This document shows positions 8,216 through 17,800 of a DNA stretch of 64,000 bases, one piece after another. The first letter of the stretch is position 1, and each line of letters starts with the position of its first letter. The stretch spans positions 186,001-250,000 of the forward strand of contig CBDFFQ010000002.1 of the NCBI GenBank assembly GCA_965246835.1, read 5' to 3'. The stretch is from JANPPS01 sp965246835. GTDB taxonomy: Bacteria > Pseudomonadota > Alphaproteobacteria > Acetobacterales > Acetobacteraceae. The translations under genes were made by a program, and so were the position numbers. Under the pieces are notes generated by a model. That model was not told the DNA's origin. It saw nothing but the letters and a program-made list of their open reading frames with translations, and made no database searches.

Positions 8216-8938
8216 CTAACCGAATCGCACGAGCAAGCCGACCAGCGCGGCCGAGCCCGCGAGCACGCCGAGCGCCAGCACCGGAGACGCGAACCGGGGC
8301 TGGCGCATCGTGGCCGGCAGCCGCTTCTTACCCGTGACCATCGCCCGCACCAGGTCATGCCGCTTGACCACGGCGTAGGCCACGATCGCCACGATATGCA
8401 GCACGACCAGCCCCAGCACGACATAGAATGACAGCGCATGGATACCGGCGACCCACTCTCCGGTGGCGCGGGTGAGATAGTGGCTCAGCGGCCCGATCGG
8501 CCCGGTATCGTCCCCGGCGAACAGCCCCGTCCCGGTCTGGAACAGCAGCACCGCCAGCATCGCCAGCACCATCCAGCCCCCGGCCGCATTATGCCCGATC
8601 TCGGTATCCGGCGCACGCGGCCCGCCGAAGCTGGCCAGGTGACGCAGGCCCTCGATGGGGCTGCGCAGGAATTGCCGGAAGCGGGACGTCTCGCTCCCCA
8701 CGAAGCCCCACACCAGGCGAAACAGCAGCAGCGCCAGGATGGTGTAGCCGGACCAGAGGTGCAGCTGGAGCCAGTCCTTCTGGATCGATACGTAGCTGAA
8801 CGCGATCAGCGCCACGATCGCCCAATGGAACAGCCGGGTCGGCGCATCCCACACCCGCATCAGCAGATTCGGTACCCGCGGCGCGGCGGGCCCGGTCAGG
8901 CGGCGTGTGGTGCGCTGGGGGGAGGCGGGTCGAGCCAT
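8216..8938 (-). CDS. Cytochrome b561-type membrane protein
   Basis: A 240-residue integral membrane diheme cytochrome b of the bacterial b561/Ni-hydrogenase-b superfamily. Four main helices carry candidate axial histidines in RLFHWAIV, QLHLWSGY, GIHALSF and VVLHIVA. A short basic cytosolic N-terminus (MARPASPQRTTRR) and one extra C-terminal hydrophobic segment are present. It would pass electrons from the quinone pool to a periplasmic acceptor. The convergent cytochrome c' is the obvious candidate partner, although the two are not in one transcript. Confidence 0.88.
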   Translation of the reverse strand: MARPASPQRTTRRLTGPAAPRVPNLLMRVWDAPTRLFHWAIVALIAFSYVSIQKDWLQLHLWSGYTILALLLFRLVWGFVGSETSRFRQFLRSPIEGLRHLASFGGPRAPDTEIGHNAAGGWMVLAMLAVLLFQTGTGLFAGDDTGPIGPLSHYLTRATGEWVAGIHALSFYVVLGLVVLHIVAIVAYAVVKRHDLVRAMVTGKKRLPATMRQPRFASPVLALGVLAGSAALVGLLVRFG

Positions 8939-9017
8939 GCGGCGCTCCTGATGGGTTCCGGCGGTTGTAGCGGCCCGGCGGCTTGACGGGAATGCTGGGG
9001 ATGGTCATGCGCGCCTG

Positions 9018-9806
9018 ATGCCGACCTGGTTACCGCACGATTTTCTGTCATTTTGGCGCATCTGGTTGCCGCCGCTGCTCGCGTTGGGCGCGGCTTTGGC
9101 GCTGCGGCCGATCCGCGTGGTGCCGGCCGGGGCGGTGGCGGCGCTGCTGGGGTGGGCGGCGCTGGTCCCCATCCCGGTGCTTCTGCGCAGCGTGGCGATC
9201 CCGCGCACGCCGCTCGACTTCTTGTTGTTGCCGGCCGTGTTCGCGGTGGTGGCGGGCATTGCGGCGCACAAAGGCGGGCGCTGGGCGCGGTGGGCGCCGG
9301 TGCTGCTGGCCGTGGGCAGCGGCTGGTGGCTGGCGGGCATGCCGGCGGGGCGGGCGGAGTTCTGGCGGGTCTGGGTCGTGGTCGGCATGGCGGCCTGGGT
9401 GGGTGCTCGCGCCGTCGCGGGGCGCCCGGAGCGGGTGGTGCTCATGGCCCTGGCGGTGGCGGCCGGGCTGGCCGTGGCGGGGGCGCCCTGGCCGTGGCTG
9501 GTGGCGGCGCTGGTGCTGGCGGCGGCCGGGCTGGGCGGGCCCGGGCTTGGCGGGGCTGGGCTGGGCGGAGCCGGGTCCACGCTGGGGGTGGCGCTGCTGG
9601 CCGTGGTGTCGCTGGGGTTGGGCCGGCTCGTGCGGGGCGGGCTCGATCCCGTGGATGTCGCGGTGCTCTCGGCGTTCGGCGCGCCCTGGGTACTGCGGAT
9701 GACAGAGGCGCGTGCTCGCCGGTGGGGGCCCTGGCTGGGCGCCACCGCCGCCCTCGCAGTGACCGTCGCGGCCGTGTGGCTTGCGCTCAGGATCGGCCGC
9801 ATATGA
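9018..9806 (+). CDS. Polytopic membrane protein, unknown
   Basis: A 262-residue protein with about eight hydrophobic helices rich in Ala, Leu, Val, Gly and Trp. I recognise no family motif. A Gly/Leu tandem stretch of GLGG units (bases about 9525-9580) lies between two helices and is encoded by an imperfect 15-base G-rich repeat. The ATG at 9018 has only a weak ribosome site. It precedes the LysM gene by 43 bases and could share its transcript. Confidence 0.55.
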   Translation: MPTWLPHDFLSFWRIWLPPLLALGAALALRPIRVVPAGAVAALLGWAALVPIPVLLRSVAIPRTPLDFLLLPAVFAVVAGIAAHKGGRWARWAPVLLAVGSGWWLAGMPAGRAEFWRVWVVVGMAAWVGARAVAGRPERVVLMALAVAAGLAVAGAPWPWLVAALVLAAAGLGGPGLGGAGLGGAGSTLGVALLAVVSLGLGRLVRGGLDPVDVAVLSAFGAPWVLRMTEARARRWGPWLGATAALAVTVAAVWLALRIGRI

Positions 9807-9849
9807 CAGCGCGATTGCAGTCCGGGCCGCTGCCGCATACGTATGTGTG

Positions 9850-10800
9850 ATGGCGAGTGAGGCGATCACGCTGCGGACGGTGCTGCTGATGCTGCTGGCG
9901 GGCGGCGGGGCGGCCTATGCCGGGTTCACGCTGTGGCAGCCGGCCGCGCCCGCACCGGTCAGTCAGGCCGCAATGCCGGTCACGCCTGCAGCTCCCGCCA
10001 TCGTCCCACCCAGCTTTGACGTGGTGCGGGTCGCGCCCTCCGGCACCGCCGTGCTGGCCGGCCGTGCCGAGCCCGGTGCCGAAGTAACGGTGCGGGACGG
10101 CGCCGTGCCGCTCGGCCAGGCCCGGGCCGATGCGCGGGGCGAGTGGGTGATCGTGCCGGCCGCGCCGCTTGCCGAGGGCGGCCGCGAACTGACGCTCGCT
10201 GCCCGCACGCCGGATGGCACCGAGACCAAGGGCGCCGACACCGTCGTGCTGGCCATTCCGGCGCCCATGGCCGCCCCTGCCGCCCCCGTGCAGGCCTTGC
10301 TGATCCCCGGCGCCGGCAGCCCCCGCGTGCTGCAAGCCCCCGCCCAACCCGGCCCGGCGCGGCTGGGGCTCGGCACCGTCGATTACGATGAGCGCGGCGA
10401 GATCCGCTTCAGCGGCACCGCGGTCCCGAACGCCCCGGTGCAGCTGTTCGTGGACAACATGCCCGCCGGCCGCGCGATGGCGGACGCCGCCGGGCAATGG
10501 GCGCTGCGCCCGGCCGAGACGCTGGCGGCGGGCGTGCACAAATTGCGGGTGGAGCAGGTGGACGGCGCCGGGCGGGTGCAATCCCGGATCGAGCTGCCGT
10601 TCCAGCGCACGACCCTGGCGCCCGAGGACCTGGCCGCCGGCCGCACGATCGTGCAACCCGGCCAGAATCTGTGGCGGATGGCGCGGCGAACCTATGGCTC
10701 CGGCGTGAGATATACCGTGATATATCTGGCCAACAAGGATCAGATCCGCGATCCCCGGCTGATCTACCCGGGACAGGCCTTCGCGTTGCCGACGCCGTAA
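9850..10800 (+). CDS. LysM domain protein with Ig-like repeats
   Basis: A 316-residue protein with one N-terminal membrane anchor (residues about 9-27), a Pro/Ala-rich linker and two Ig-like modules. The modules contain related phrases: PSGTAVLAGRAEPGAEVTV near residue 60, and ISFSGTAVPNAPVQLFV-like text near residue 190. The C-terminal LysM domain starts TIVQPGQNLWRMARRTYGSG and ends with IYPGQAFALP. LysM binds peptidoglycan, so the protein should span from the inner membrane to the cell wall. The ATG at 9850 was chosen over an in-frame upstream opening that overlaps the previous gene. It lies 40 bases before psd. Confidence 0.85.
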   Translation: MASEAITLRTVLLMLLAGGGAAYAGFTLWQPAAPAPVSQAAMPVTPAAPAIVPPSFDVVRVAPSGTAVLAGRAEPGAEVTVRDGAVPLGQARADARGEWVIVPAAPLAEGGRELTLAARTPDGTETKGADTVVLAIPAPMAAPAAPVQALLIPGAGSPRVLQAPAQPGPARLGLGTVDYDERGEIRFSGTAVPNAPVQLFVDNMPAGRAMADAAGQWALRPAETLAAGVHKLRVEQVDGAGRVQSRIELPFQRTTLAPEDLAAGRTIVQPGQNLWRMARRTYGSGVRYTVIYLANKDQIRDPRLIYPGQAFALPTP

Positions 10801-10840
10801 GGCTTGCCGCTCGCGGCCCCCGACCCCATACCGGGCCATC

Positions 10841-11506
10841 ATGACCTTCACGCAAACCATCCGTTCCGTCCTGGCCCCGCCGCATCCGGCGGGCCGGCCC
10901 TTCCTCATCGGTAGCGTCATCGTGGCGCTCGCCGGCCTGCTGCTCACCAAGTGGCTGGTGATCGCGGCGCTGCTGTTCCTGGCGTTCTGCCTGTATTTCT
11001 TCCGGGACCCCGAGCGCGTTCGGCCTGCGCGTCCCGGGGCCGTCGTGTCGCCTGCGGATGGGCGTGTGGTGTCGGTCGAGCAGGTGGCGCCGCCCGTCGA
11101 GCTCGGGTTGCCCGCCACACCGGTTTGGCGGGTGGCGACGTTCCTGTCGGTGCTGAACGTGCATGTAAATCGCGTGCCGGTCGATGGCACCGTGACGCGC
11201 ATCGCCTACCGCGCCGGCACCTTCGTCAACGCCAGCATGGACAAGGCGTCCGACGAGAACGAGCGCAATGCGCTGGCGATCCGGATGGCGGATGGGCGGG
11301 CGGTGGCGGTGGTGCAGATTGCCGGGCTGATCGCGCGCCGGATCGTGTGCCAGGTGAGGGAAGGGCAGGCGGTGCTGGGGGGCGCACGCTTCGGCATCAT
11401 CCGCTTCGGCAGCCGGACCGATCTCTATCTGCCCGAGGGTGTGACGCCGCTGGTCCGGGTCGGGCAGACCATGGTCGGGGGCGAAACCGTGATGGCCGAG
11501 CTATGA
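10841..11506 (+). CDS. psd: Phosphatidylserine decarboxylase proenzyme
   Basis: A 221-residue short-form decarboxylase that converts phosphatidylserine to phosphatidylethanolamine at the inner membrane. An N-terminal hydrophobic segment (residues 20-52) is followed by YFFRDPERV, VVSPADGRV and FLSVLNVHVNRVPVDG, all typical of the family. The self-cleavage site that gives the pyruvoyl group is the Gly-Ser pair in IIRFGSRTD (residues 190-191). The stop overlaps the pssA start in an ATGA junction, so the enzymes for two successive steps are co-translated. Confidence 0.96.
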   Translation: MTFTQTIRSVLAPPHPAGRPFLIGSVIVALAGLLLTKWLVIAALLFLAFCLYFFRDPERVRPARPGAVVSPADGRVVSVEQVAPPVELGLPATPVWRVATFLSVLNVHVNRVPVDGTVTRIAYRAGTFVNASMDKASDENERNALAIRMADGRAVAVVQIAGLIARRIVCQVREGQAVLGGARFGIIRFGSRTDLYLPEGVTPLVRVGQTMVGGETVMAEL

Positions 11507-12363
11507 CGCCAGTCGCCCGGCTCCGCACCCGGTTCCGGCCGCGGCAGCGCCCGCGCTATGCCGGGCCGTCGCTCAACCGGATGATGCCGAACATTTTGAC
11601 GTTGCTGGGGTTGTGCGCCGGGCTGACCAGCATGCGGTATGCGCTGGAGGGGCGGTTCGGCGCCGCGGCGGTGGCGATCGTGGTCGCGGGCTGCATCGAC
11701 GGCATGGATGGGCGGTTGGCGCGGTTGCTGAAGGCCACGTCCCGCTTCGGGGCGGAGTTCGACAGCCTCACGGATTTCTGCGCCTTCGGGGTGGCGCCGG
11801 CCTTCGTGCTGTATCTGTGGTCGTTGCAGGCCGCGGGCGGGTGGGGCTTCACGCCGTGCCTGATGTTCGCCGTGTGCATGGCGCTGCGGCTGGCGCGGTT
11901 CGGGGCGGCGCTGGATTCGGCGCCGCCGATCGCGCATGCCTTTGCCTATAACTTCTTCACGGGCGTGCCGGCGCCGGCGGGGGCGGGGCTGGCGTTGTTC
12001 CCGTTGTTCCTGGGGCTCGAGGGCCGGGTGCTGGGCTGGCCGAAGCTGGTGGCATTCGCGCATCATCCGCTGTTCTGCGCGGCGGTGCTGATCGGGACGG
12101 CGCTGCTGCTGGTGTCCACGCTGCCGATCTGGTCGTTCAAGAACTTCAAGGTGCCGCGCGAATATGTGCTGCCGCTCCTGTTGGGCGTCGGCACGTTCAC
12201 GGCGGTGCTGGTGGCCGATCCCTGGGCGGCGCTGGCGGCGGCGGGGGTGATTTACCTGGGCATGCTGCCGTTCAGCCGGCGGAGCTTCCACCGCCTGCGC
12301 GCGGAGGCCGAGGCGAGCCGACAGCTCGCCTCCGAGGCGAGCCGGACCCTCGACGCAACTTAG
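11503..12363 (+). CDS. pssA: CDP-diacylglycerol--serine O-phosphatidyltransferase
   Basis: A 286-residue membrane enzyme that makes phosphatidylserine from CDP-diacylglycerol and serine, the substrate of the preceding Psd. The CDP-alcohol phosphotransferase motif DGRLAR...G...D...D is complete (DGMDGRLARLLKATSRFG then AEFDSLTD). About seven helices are present. The ATG at 11503 overlaps the psd stop, whereas the longer in-frame opening lies within psd. The C-terminus ends in a charged Arg/Glu/Ser-rich tail with a partly repeated EASR pattern. Confidence 0.95.
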   Translation: MTPVARLRTRFRPRQRPRYAGPSLNRMMPNILTLLGLCAGLTSMRYALEGRFGAAAVAIVVAGCIDGMDGRLARLLKATSRFGAEFDSLTDFCAFGVAPAFVLYLWSLQAAGGWGFTPCLMFAVCMALRLARFGAALDSAPPIAHAFAYNFFTGVPAPAGAGLALFPLFLGLEGRVLGWPKLVAFAHHPLFCAAVLIGTALLLVSTLPIWSFKNFKVPREYVLPLLLGVGTFTAVLVADPWAALAAAGVIYLGMLPFSRRSFHRLRAEAEASRQLASEASRTLDAT

Positions 12364-12388
12364 CCCGGCGCCGCGCGCTGCGGTCGAC

Positions 12389-12940
12389 ATGACCGACATT
12401 CATGCCCCTGCCGAGTCCGTGACCCCCGGTGCCGCACCGGCCTCCCAAGCCGGCGCCGACGATCTCCGTTTCATGGCCCATGCGCTCGACCTGGCCCGGG
12501 CTGGCAAGACTAAGGACGGCGCGTCCCCGATCGGCTGCGTCATCGTCTTGGACGGCGAGATCGTGGGGGAGGGGCATAACGAGGTCGGGATCCGCCACGA
12601 CCCCACGGCGCATGCCGAGATGGTGGCGATCCGCGGCGCGTGCGCCAAGCTGCAGCAGGACGATCTGCGCGGCGCCACCCTGTATTCCACGCTGCAACCC
12701 TGCGGCATGTGCACCATGGCCTCGATCTGGAGCGCGGTGGGCCGCGTGGTGTATGGCGCCGGGCGGGATGACGTGCATCGCATGTATTTCGAGGACCGGC
12801 ACCTCGACACCATGAACTTCATCCATGACGCCTATCGCGACGATCTCGAGGTCGTGGCAGGGGTGATGCGGGCCGAGTGTGCGGCGCTGTATTACGGGCC
12901 GGACGATCACCCGCCTTTGGACGAGCAAGGCAATATTTGA
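12389..12940 (+). CDS. Nucleoside/cytidine deaminase-fold zinc hydrolase
   Basis: A 183-residue protein of the CMP/dCMP-type deaminase superfamily. The zinc site is complete: HAEMVAIR supplies the His and the catalytic Glu, and LQPCGMCTMA supplies two Cys. The family includes guanine, cytosine and tRNA adenosine deaminases. The residues around the pocket do not let me choose, though the C-terminal part (DDVHRMYFEDRH) is longer than in TadA. An N-terminal extension of about 28 residues is low complexity. It follows pssA by 25 bases, and its stop touches the palindromic element that separates it from the convergent ilvA. Confidence 0.82.
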   Translation: MTDIHAPAESVTPGAAPASQAGADDLRFMAHALDLARAGKTKDGASPIGCVIVLDGEIVGEGHNEVGIRHDPTAHAEMVAIRGACAKLQQDDLRGATLYSTLQPCGMCTMASIWSAVGRVVYGAGRDDVHRMYFEDRHLDTMNFIHDAYRDDLEVVAGVMRAECAALYYGPDDHPPLDEQGNI

Positions 12941-12990
12941 TGGGTTGCACCCATCCTACCCGCCCAGCCGCAGGATGGGTGCAACCCATC
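12939..12990. repeat. Perfect 19-base inverted repeat, two head-to-head element copies
   Basis: Bases 12939-12957 (GATGGGTTGCACCCATCCT) are the exact reverse complement of 12972-12990, with a 14-base loop. Each arm is itself a small hairpin, GATGGGT-N3-ACCCATC, of the same family as 6926-6942. It lies between convergent deaminase and ilvA genes and could terminate both transcripts. Confidence 0.8.
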
Positions 12991-12995
12991 GAAGG

Positions 12996-14192
12996 TCAGA
13001 CGCGGCGCACCACGTAGCTGCCTGACAGCGCCGCGGTGATCGCCTCGGCATGGGCGGGGTCGCGTGCTTCGATCATCAACTCCAGCTCCGCCGATTGCAC
13101 GCTGGGGGCGTCGAACAGGCGCTGGTGCACGACCTCGATAATGTTGCCGCCGGAGGTGCCGATGCGGCCGGCGATATCCGCCAGCACGCCGGGGCGGTCC
13201 GGGATGTCCATGACGATGCGCAGCAGCCGGCCGTCGCGGAGCAGGCCTCGCAGCAGCACATTGGCAAGAATACGGCCGTCGATGTTGCCGCCACAGACCG
13301 GGACGCCGACGCGCTTGCCCGCGAACCGCGCCGGGTGCGCCAGCAGGGCGGCGATCCCGGTGGCCCCGGCGCCTTCGGCGACCTGCTTGGCGCCCTCGGC
13401 CAGCAGCGCGATCGCGTCTTCCACCACGCGCTCCGGCACGACCAGCATGTCCGTGACATGGGCGCGGATCGCTTCGAGGCAGAGGGCGCCGGGTTCGTGG
13501 ACGGCGATGCCCTCGGCGATGGTGGCGCCACCGGTCTCGACCGGGAGGCCGGCCAGGGTCTGGCCCACCGAGGCGTAGGCTGCGACTTCGACGCCGATGA
13601 TCTCGATGCCGGGTTTCATCGCGGCGGCGGCTACGGCGCAACCGGAGATCATGCCGCCGCCGCCCACCGGGATCAGCAACACGTCGAGGTCGGGCGCGTC
13701 CTCCAACAGCTCGATCGCGAGGGTCCCTTGGCCGGCCATGACGGCTTCATCGTTGTAAGGGTGGATGAATACGAGGCCGTGTTGCGCCGCCAAGGCATGG
13801 GCGTGGGCGGCGGCCTCGATCAGGGTGTCGCCATGCAGCACCACCTCGGCGCCCCAGGCGCGGGTGCGGCTGACCTTCGTGCTGGGTGTGAAGCGGGGCA
13901 TGACGATCGTGGCGCGGGTGCCGACGAGGCCGGCGTGCCGGGCCACGGCCTGGGCGTGATTGCCGGCCGACATCGCGACCACCCCGGATTGCCGTTCGGC
14001 GGCCGTCAGCAAAGCCAGCCGGTTGGCGGCGCCGCGCTCCTTGAAGGAGCCGATGGCCTGCAGGTTTTCCAGCTTGAGCGTGACCTGGGCTGATGTAGCG
14101 CGGCTGATCGCGTCCGAATGCAGCGTGGGGGTGCGGAGCACGCGGCCGTGGATGCGCCGGGCGGCGGCTTGGATGTCGGCGAGGGTGATCAT
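12996..14192 (-). CDS. ilvA: Threonine ammonia-lyase (threonine dehydratase)
   Basis: A 398-residue PLP enzyme that deaminates threonine to 2-oxobutanoate, the first step of isoleucine synthesis. The PLP lysine lies in AIGSFKERGA, the phosphate-binding loop is VGGGGMISG, and the substrate loop is MSAGNHAQ. A single C-terminal ACT domain (IVMDIPDRPGVLADIAGRIG) matches the shorter one-ACT class, which may be allosteric to isoleucine or valine, or catabolic. The ATG at 14192 (MITLADIQ) was chosen because the 30-codon longer reading runs through the repeat element upstream. A plain catabolic role is possible. Confidence 0.92.
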   Translation of the reverse strand: MITLADIQAAARRIHGRVLRTPTLHSDAISRATSAQVTLKLENLQAIGSFKERGAANRLALLTAAERQSGVVAMSAGNHAQAVARHAGLVGTRATIVMPRFTPSTKVSRTRAWGAEVVLHGDTLIEAAAHAHALAAQHGLVFIHPYNDEAVMAGQGTLAIELLEDAPDLDVLLIPVGGGGMISGCAVAAAAMKPGIEIIGVEVAAYASVGQTLAGLPVETGGATIAEGIAVHEPGALCLEAIRAHVTDMLVVPERVVEDAIALLAEGAKQVAEGAGATGIAALLAHPARFAGKRVGVPVCGGNIDGRILANVLLRGLLRDGRLLRIVMDIPDRPGVLADIAGRIGTSGGNIIEVVHQRLFDAPSVQSAELELMIEARDPAHAEAITAALSGSYVVRRV

Positions 14193-14200
14193 TGAATTTC

Positions 14201-14312
14201 CCCCTCTCCCGCTGGCGGGAGAGGGCCGGGGTGAGGGTGGGGTTCCAGGGCCGGACCGGTGTTCGGGTGGCCCCACCCTCACCCTAACCCTCTCCCGCCA
14301 GCGGGAGAGGGG
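14201..14312. repeat. Large nested palindromic repeat between greA and ilvA
   Basis: Two units, 14201-14242 and 14271-14312, are inverted copies of one another. Each contains its own hairpin, CCCTCTCCCGC-TGG-CGGGAGAGGG, plus a CACCCTAACCC/GGGTGAGGG arm. This type of element is widespread between genes in GC-rich proteobacteria. Here it forms the whole spacer between greA and ilvA, and would act as a transcription or mRNA-stability boundary. Confidence 0.85.
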
Positions 14313-14325
14313 ACTAATGCCGTCC

Positions 14326-14799
14326 CTACTGGAACGTCACCTTCAGGATCTCGTAGCTGCGATCCCCGCCGGGTGCGGGCACCGAGATGGTGTCGCCCTT
14401 TTTCTTGCCGATCAGCGCCTTCGCGAGCGGGGATGACACGCTGAGCCGTCCCTGCTTCAGGTCGGCCTCATGCACGCCCACGATCTGGTAGGTGGCGTCC
14501 TTGTCGGTCTCTTCGTCCATGAGATGCACGTGGGCGCCGAACTTCACGTGCTCGCCCTTCAGGGTCGAGGGATCGATCACCTCGGCGGCGGAGACGATCT
14601 CCTCCAGCTGTTCGACCCGGCCCTCGATGAAGGACTGGCGCTCGCGGGCTGCGTGGTATTCCGCGTTCTCGCTGAGGTCCCCGTGGCTGCGCGCCTCCGC
14701 GATCGCGCGGATGATCGACGGCCGTTCCACCGATTTCAGGTGCCGCAGCTCTTCTTCCAGACGCACGAGACCGGGGCCGGTCATGGGGTATTTCTGCAA
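14326..14799 (-). CDS. greA: Transcription elongation factor GreA
   Basis: A protein of about 157 residues that rescues backtracked RNA polymerase by stimulating transcript cleavage. The N-terminal coiled coil carries the acidic tip in ARSHGDLSENAEYHAARERQ, the family signature. The C-terminal FKBP-like domain contains SPLAKALIGKKKGD. The longest frame begins at ATG 14811 (MRTVLQKYPMTG). The TTG at 14799 gives the usual family start (MQKYPMT) and has AGGA five bases upstream, so I prefer it. It lies downstream of carB on the same strand with a 77-base gap. Confidence 0.93.
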   Translation of the reverse strand: MQKYPMTGPGLVRLEEELRHLKSVERPSIIRAIAEARSHGDLSENAEYHAARERQSFIEGRVEQLEEIVSAAEVIDPSTLKGEHVKFGAHVHLMDEETDKDATYQIVGVHEADLKQGRLSVSSPLAKALIGKKKGDTISVPAPGGDRSYEILKVTFQ

Positions 14800-14876
14800 G
14801 ACGGTCCTCATCTCTCTTGTATGGGAGCGGCGGCGGAGCCCGTCTATGCCCGCTACCGCCCCAACTTCATGCGTTT

Positions 14877-17800
14877 TCAGTACGATCCGCGAAAGTAGGA
14901 CTGTAACGGCGCGACTTCAAGCGTTCCACCCTTCATGGCCGCGATGGCATGCACCGCCGCCCGCGCGCCGGCGATGGTGGTATAGTGCGGCACGCCATGC
15001 AACAGGGCGCTGCGCCGGATGTCGAAGCTGTCGCTCACGGATTGTGGGGAGCCCGCGGTGTTGATCACCAGCTGCACCTCACCGGAGCGGATCGCGTCCA
15101 CGCAATGGGGCCGCCCCTCCAGCACCTTGTTCACGGTCTTGACGGGCAGCCCGGCGTCCCGGATGCGCCCGGCGGTGCCGCGGGTGGCGAGGATGGCGAA
15201 ACCCATGTCGGTGAGGCGCCGGGCCATCGGCACCAGCCCCACCTTGTCCCCCTCCCGCACCGAGAGGAACACCGTGCCGGCCATCGGCAGCTTCACGCCG
15301 GCGCCGAGCTGCGCCTTGGCGAAGGCGCGCTCGAAGCTGGCATCGAGGCCCATGACCTCCCCGGTGCTCTTCATCTCCGGCCCCAGGATCGTGTCCACGC
15401 CCACGAAGCGGGCGAAGGGGAACACCGCCTCCTTCACCGCCACATGCGGGGCGATCGCCTCGTCATCCAGCTTGAATTCGGACAGGCGCGCACCGGCCAT
15501 CACGCGGGCGCCGATCTTGGCGATGGGCACGCCCGTCGCCTTCGCCACGAACGGCACCGTGCGGGAGGCGCGCGGATTGACCTCCAGCACGAAGATCATG
15601 TCGTCCTTGATCGCGTATTGCACGTTCATGAGGCCGACCACGCCCAGGGCGCGCGCCATTTCCTCCGTTTGCGCCTTTAGCTCCGTGATGGTGCTGGGGC
15701 TCAGGCTATAGGGTGGCAGGGAGCAGGCGCTGTCCCCGGAATGGATCCCGGCCTCCTCGATGTGTTCCATGACCCCGGCGACATAGACGGTGGTGCCGTC
15801 CGAGATGCAGTCCACATCCACCTCGATCGCATCGTTGAGGTAGCGGTCGATCAGGATCGGCCCGCCGGCCAGCGCGGCCTCGCCACTCACGCGCATGTAG
15901 CGAATGAGCCCGGCGCGATCATGCACGATCTCCATCGCCCGCCCGCCCAGCACGAAGGAGGGGCGCATGACCACGGGGTAGCCGACCCGCTCCGCCACCT
16001 CCTCGGCCTCCGACGTCGAGCGCGCGGTGCCGTTCTCGGGCTGGCGCAGGCCCAATTTGTGCAGGAGGGCCTGGAACCGCTCGCGGTCTTCGGCCAGGTC
16101 GATGGCATCGGCGCTGGTGCCCAGGATCGGGATGCCAGCGTCGGTCAGCGCCTGGCTGAGGTTGAGCGGCGTCTGCCCGCCATATTGCACGATGCAGCCG
16201 AGGACCTTGCCGTTCTGCTGTTCCTTGCGGACCAGGGCGATCACGTCCTCGGCGGTCAGCGGCTCGAAATACAGCCGGTCCGACGTGTCGTAGTCGGTGC
16301 TGACGGTCTCGGGGTTGCAGTTGACCATGATGGTCTCGAACCCGGCGTCGCGCAGCGCATAGGCGGCATGGACGCAGCAATAATCGAACTCGATCCCCTG
16401 GCCGATCCGGTTGGGGCCGCCGCCGAGAATGACGATCTTGTCGCGGCCCGTGGGATCGCTCTCGCAGGCGGGCACGCCGTAGCCGCCCTCATACGTCGAA
16501 TACATGTAGGGCGTGGCGGAGGCGAACTCGCCGGCGCAGGTGTCGATGCGCTTATAGACGGGCTGCACGCCGAGCTTGGTGCGGGCGGCGAACACGTCGG
16601 CCTCGGAGCGGCCGGACAGGCGCGCGAGCTGGCGGTCTGAGAAGCCCAGCGCCTTCAAGCGCCGCATCGCGCCCGCCTCGGTCGGCAGGCCCTCGGCTTC
16701 CACGGCGCGCTCGGCGGCGATGATCCGCTCCAGCTCGCGCAGGAACCAGGGGTCGAACTTGCTGATCTCGTGGATGTCTTCGACCGAGAGGCCGGCCCGC
16801 AGCGCCTGTGCGGCCATCACGATACGGTCCGGGCTGGGCTTGGACAGCGCGGCGCGGAACGCGTCATGCCCGCCATCGCCGGGGGGTTCCACGGGATCGA
16901 GCCCGGCGAACCCGGTCTCCATGCTGCGCAGGCCCTTCTGCAACGCCTCGGCGAAGCAGCGCCCGATCGCCATGGCCTCACCGACCGACTTCATGCTGGT
17001 GCTCAGCAAGGCGGGGGTGCCCGGGAATTTTTCGAACGTGAAGCGCGGGATTTTGACGACCACGTAGTCGATCGTGGGCTCGAACGAAGCCGGGGTGGTG
17101 CGGGTGATGTCGTTCTTCAGCTCATCCAGTGTGTAGCCGACCGCCAGCTTGGCCGCGATCTTGGCGATCGGGAAGCCGGTGGCCTTGGACGCAAGCGCGG
17201 ACGAGCGGGAGACGCGGGGGTTCATCTCGATCACGACCAGGCGCCCATCGGCCGGGTTCACGGCGAACTGCACGTTGCTGCCGCCGGTCTCGACGCCGAT
17301 CTTGCGGAGGCAGGCGATGCTTGCGTCCCGCATGATCTGGTATTCTTTGTCTGTCAGCGTGAGCGCGGGCGCCACCGTCACGCTGTCCCCGGTGTGAATG
17401 CCCATGGGGTCCACGTTCTCGATGGCACAGATGATGATGCAGTTGTCGGCGGTGTCGCGCACCACCTCCATCTCGTACTCCTTCCAGCCGAGCACGCTTT
17501 CCTCGACCAGGACTTCCGTCGTGGGGCTGGCTTCGAGGCCGCCCGAGACGATCTGTTCGAACTCTTCCTTGTTGTAGGCGATGCCGCCGCCGGTGCCGCC
17601 GAGGGTGAAGGAGGGGCGGATCACGGCGGGGAGGCCCACCAACGCCAGGGCCTCGCGCGCCTCGGCCATCGTGTGGGCGATGGCGCTGCGGGGGCTTTCG
17701 ATGCCGATTTCGGCCATCGCGTCGCGGAACTTCAGCCGGTCCTCGGCGCGGTCGATGACATCTGCCTTGGCGCCGATCAGCTCTACGCCGTGCCGCTCCA

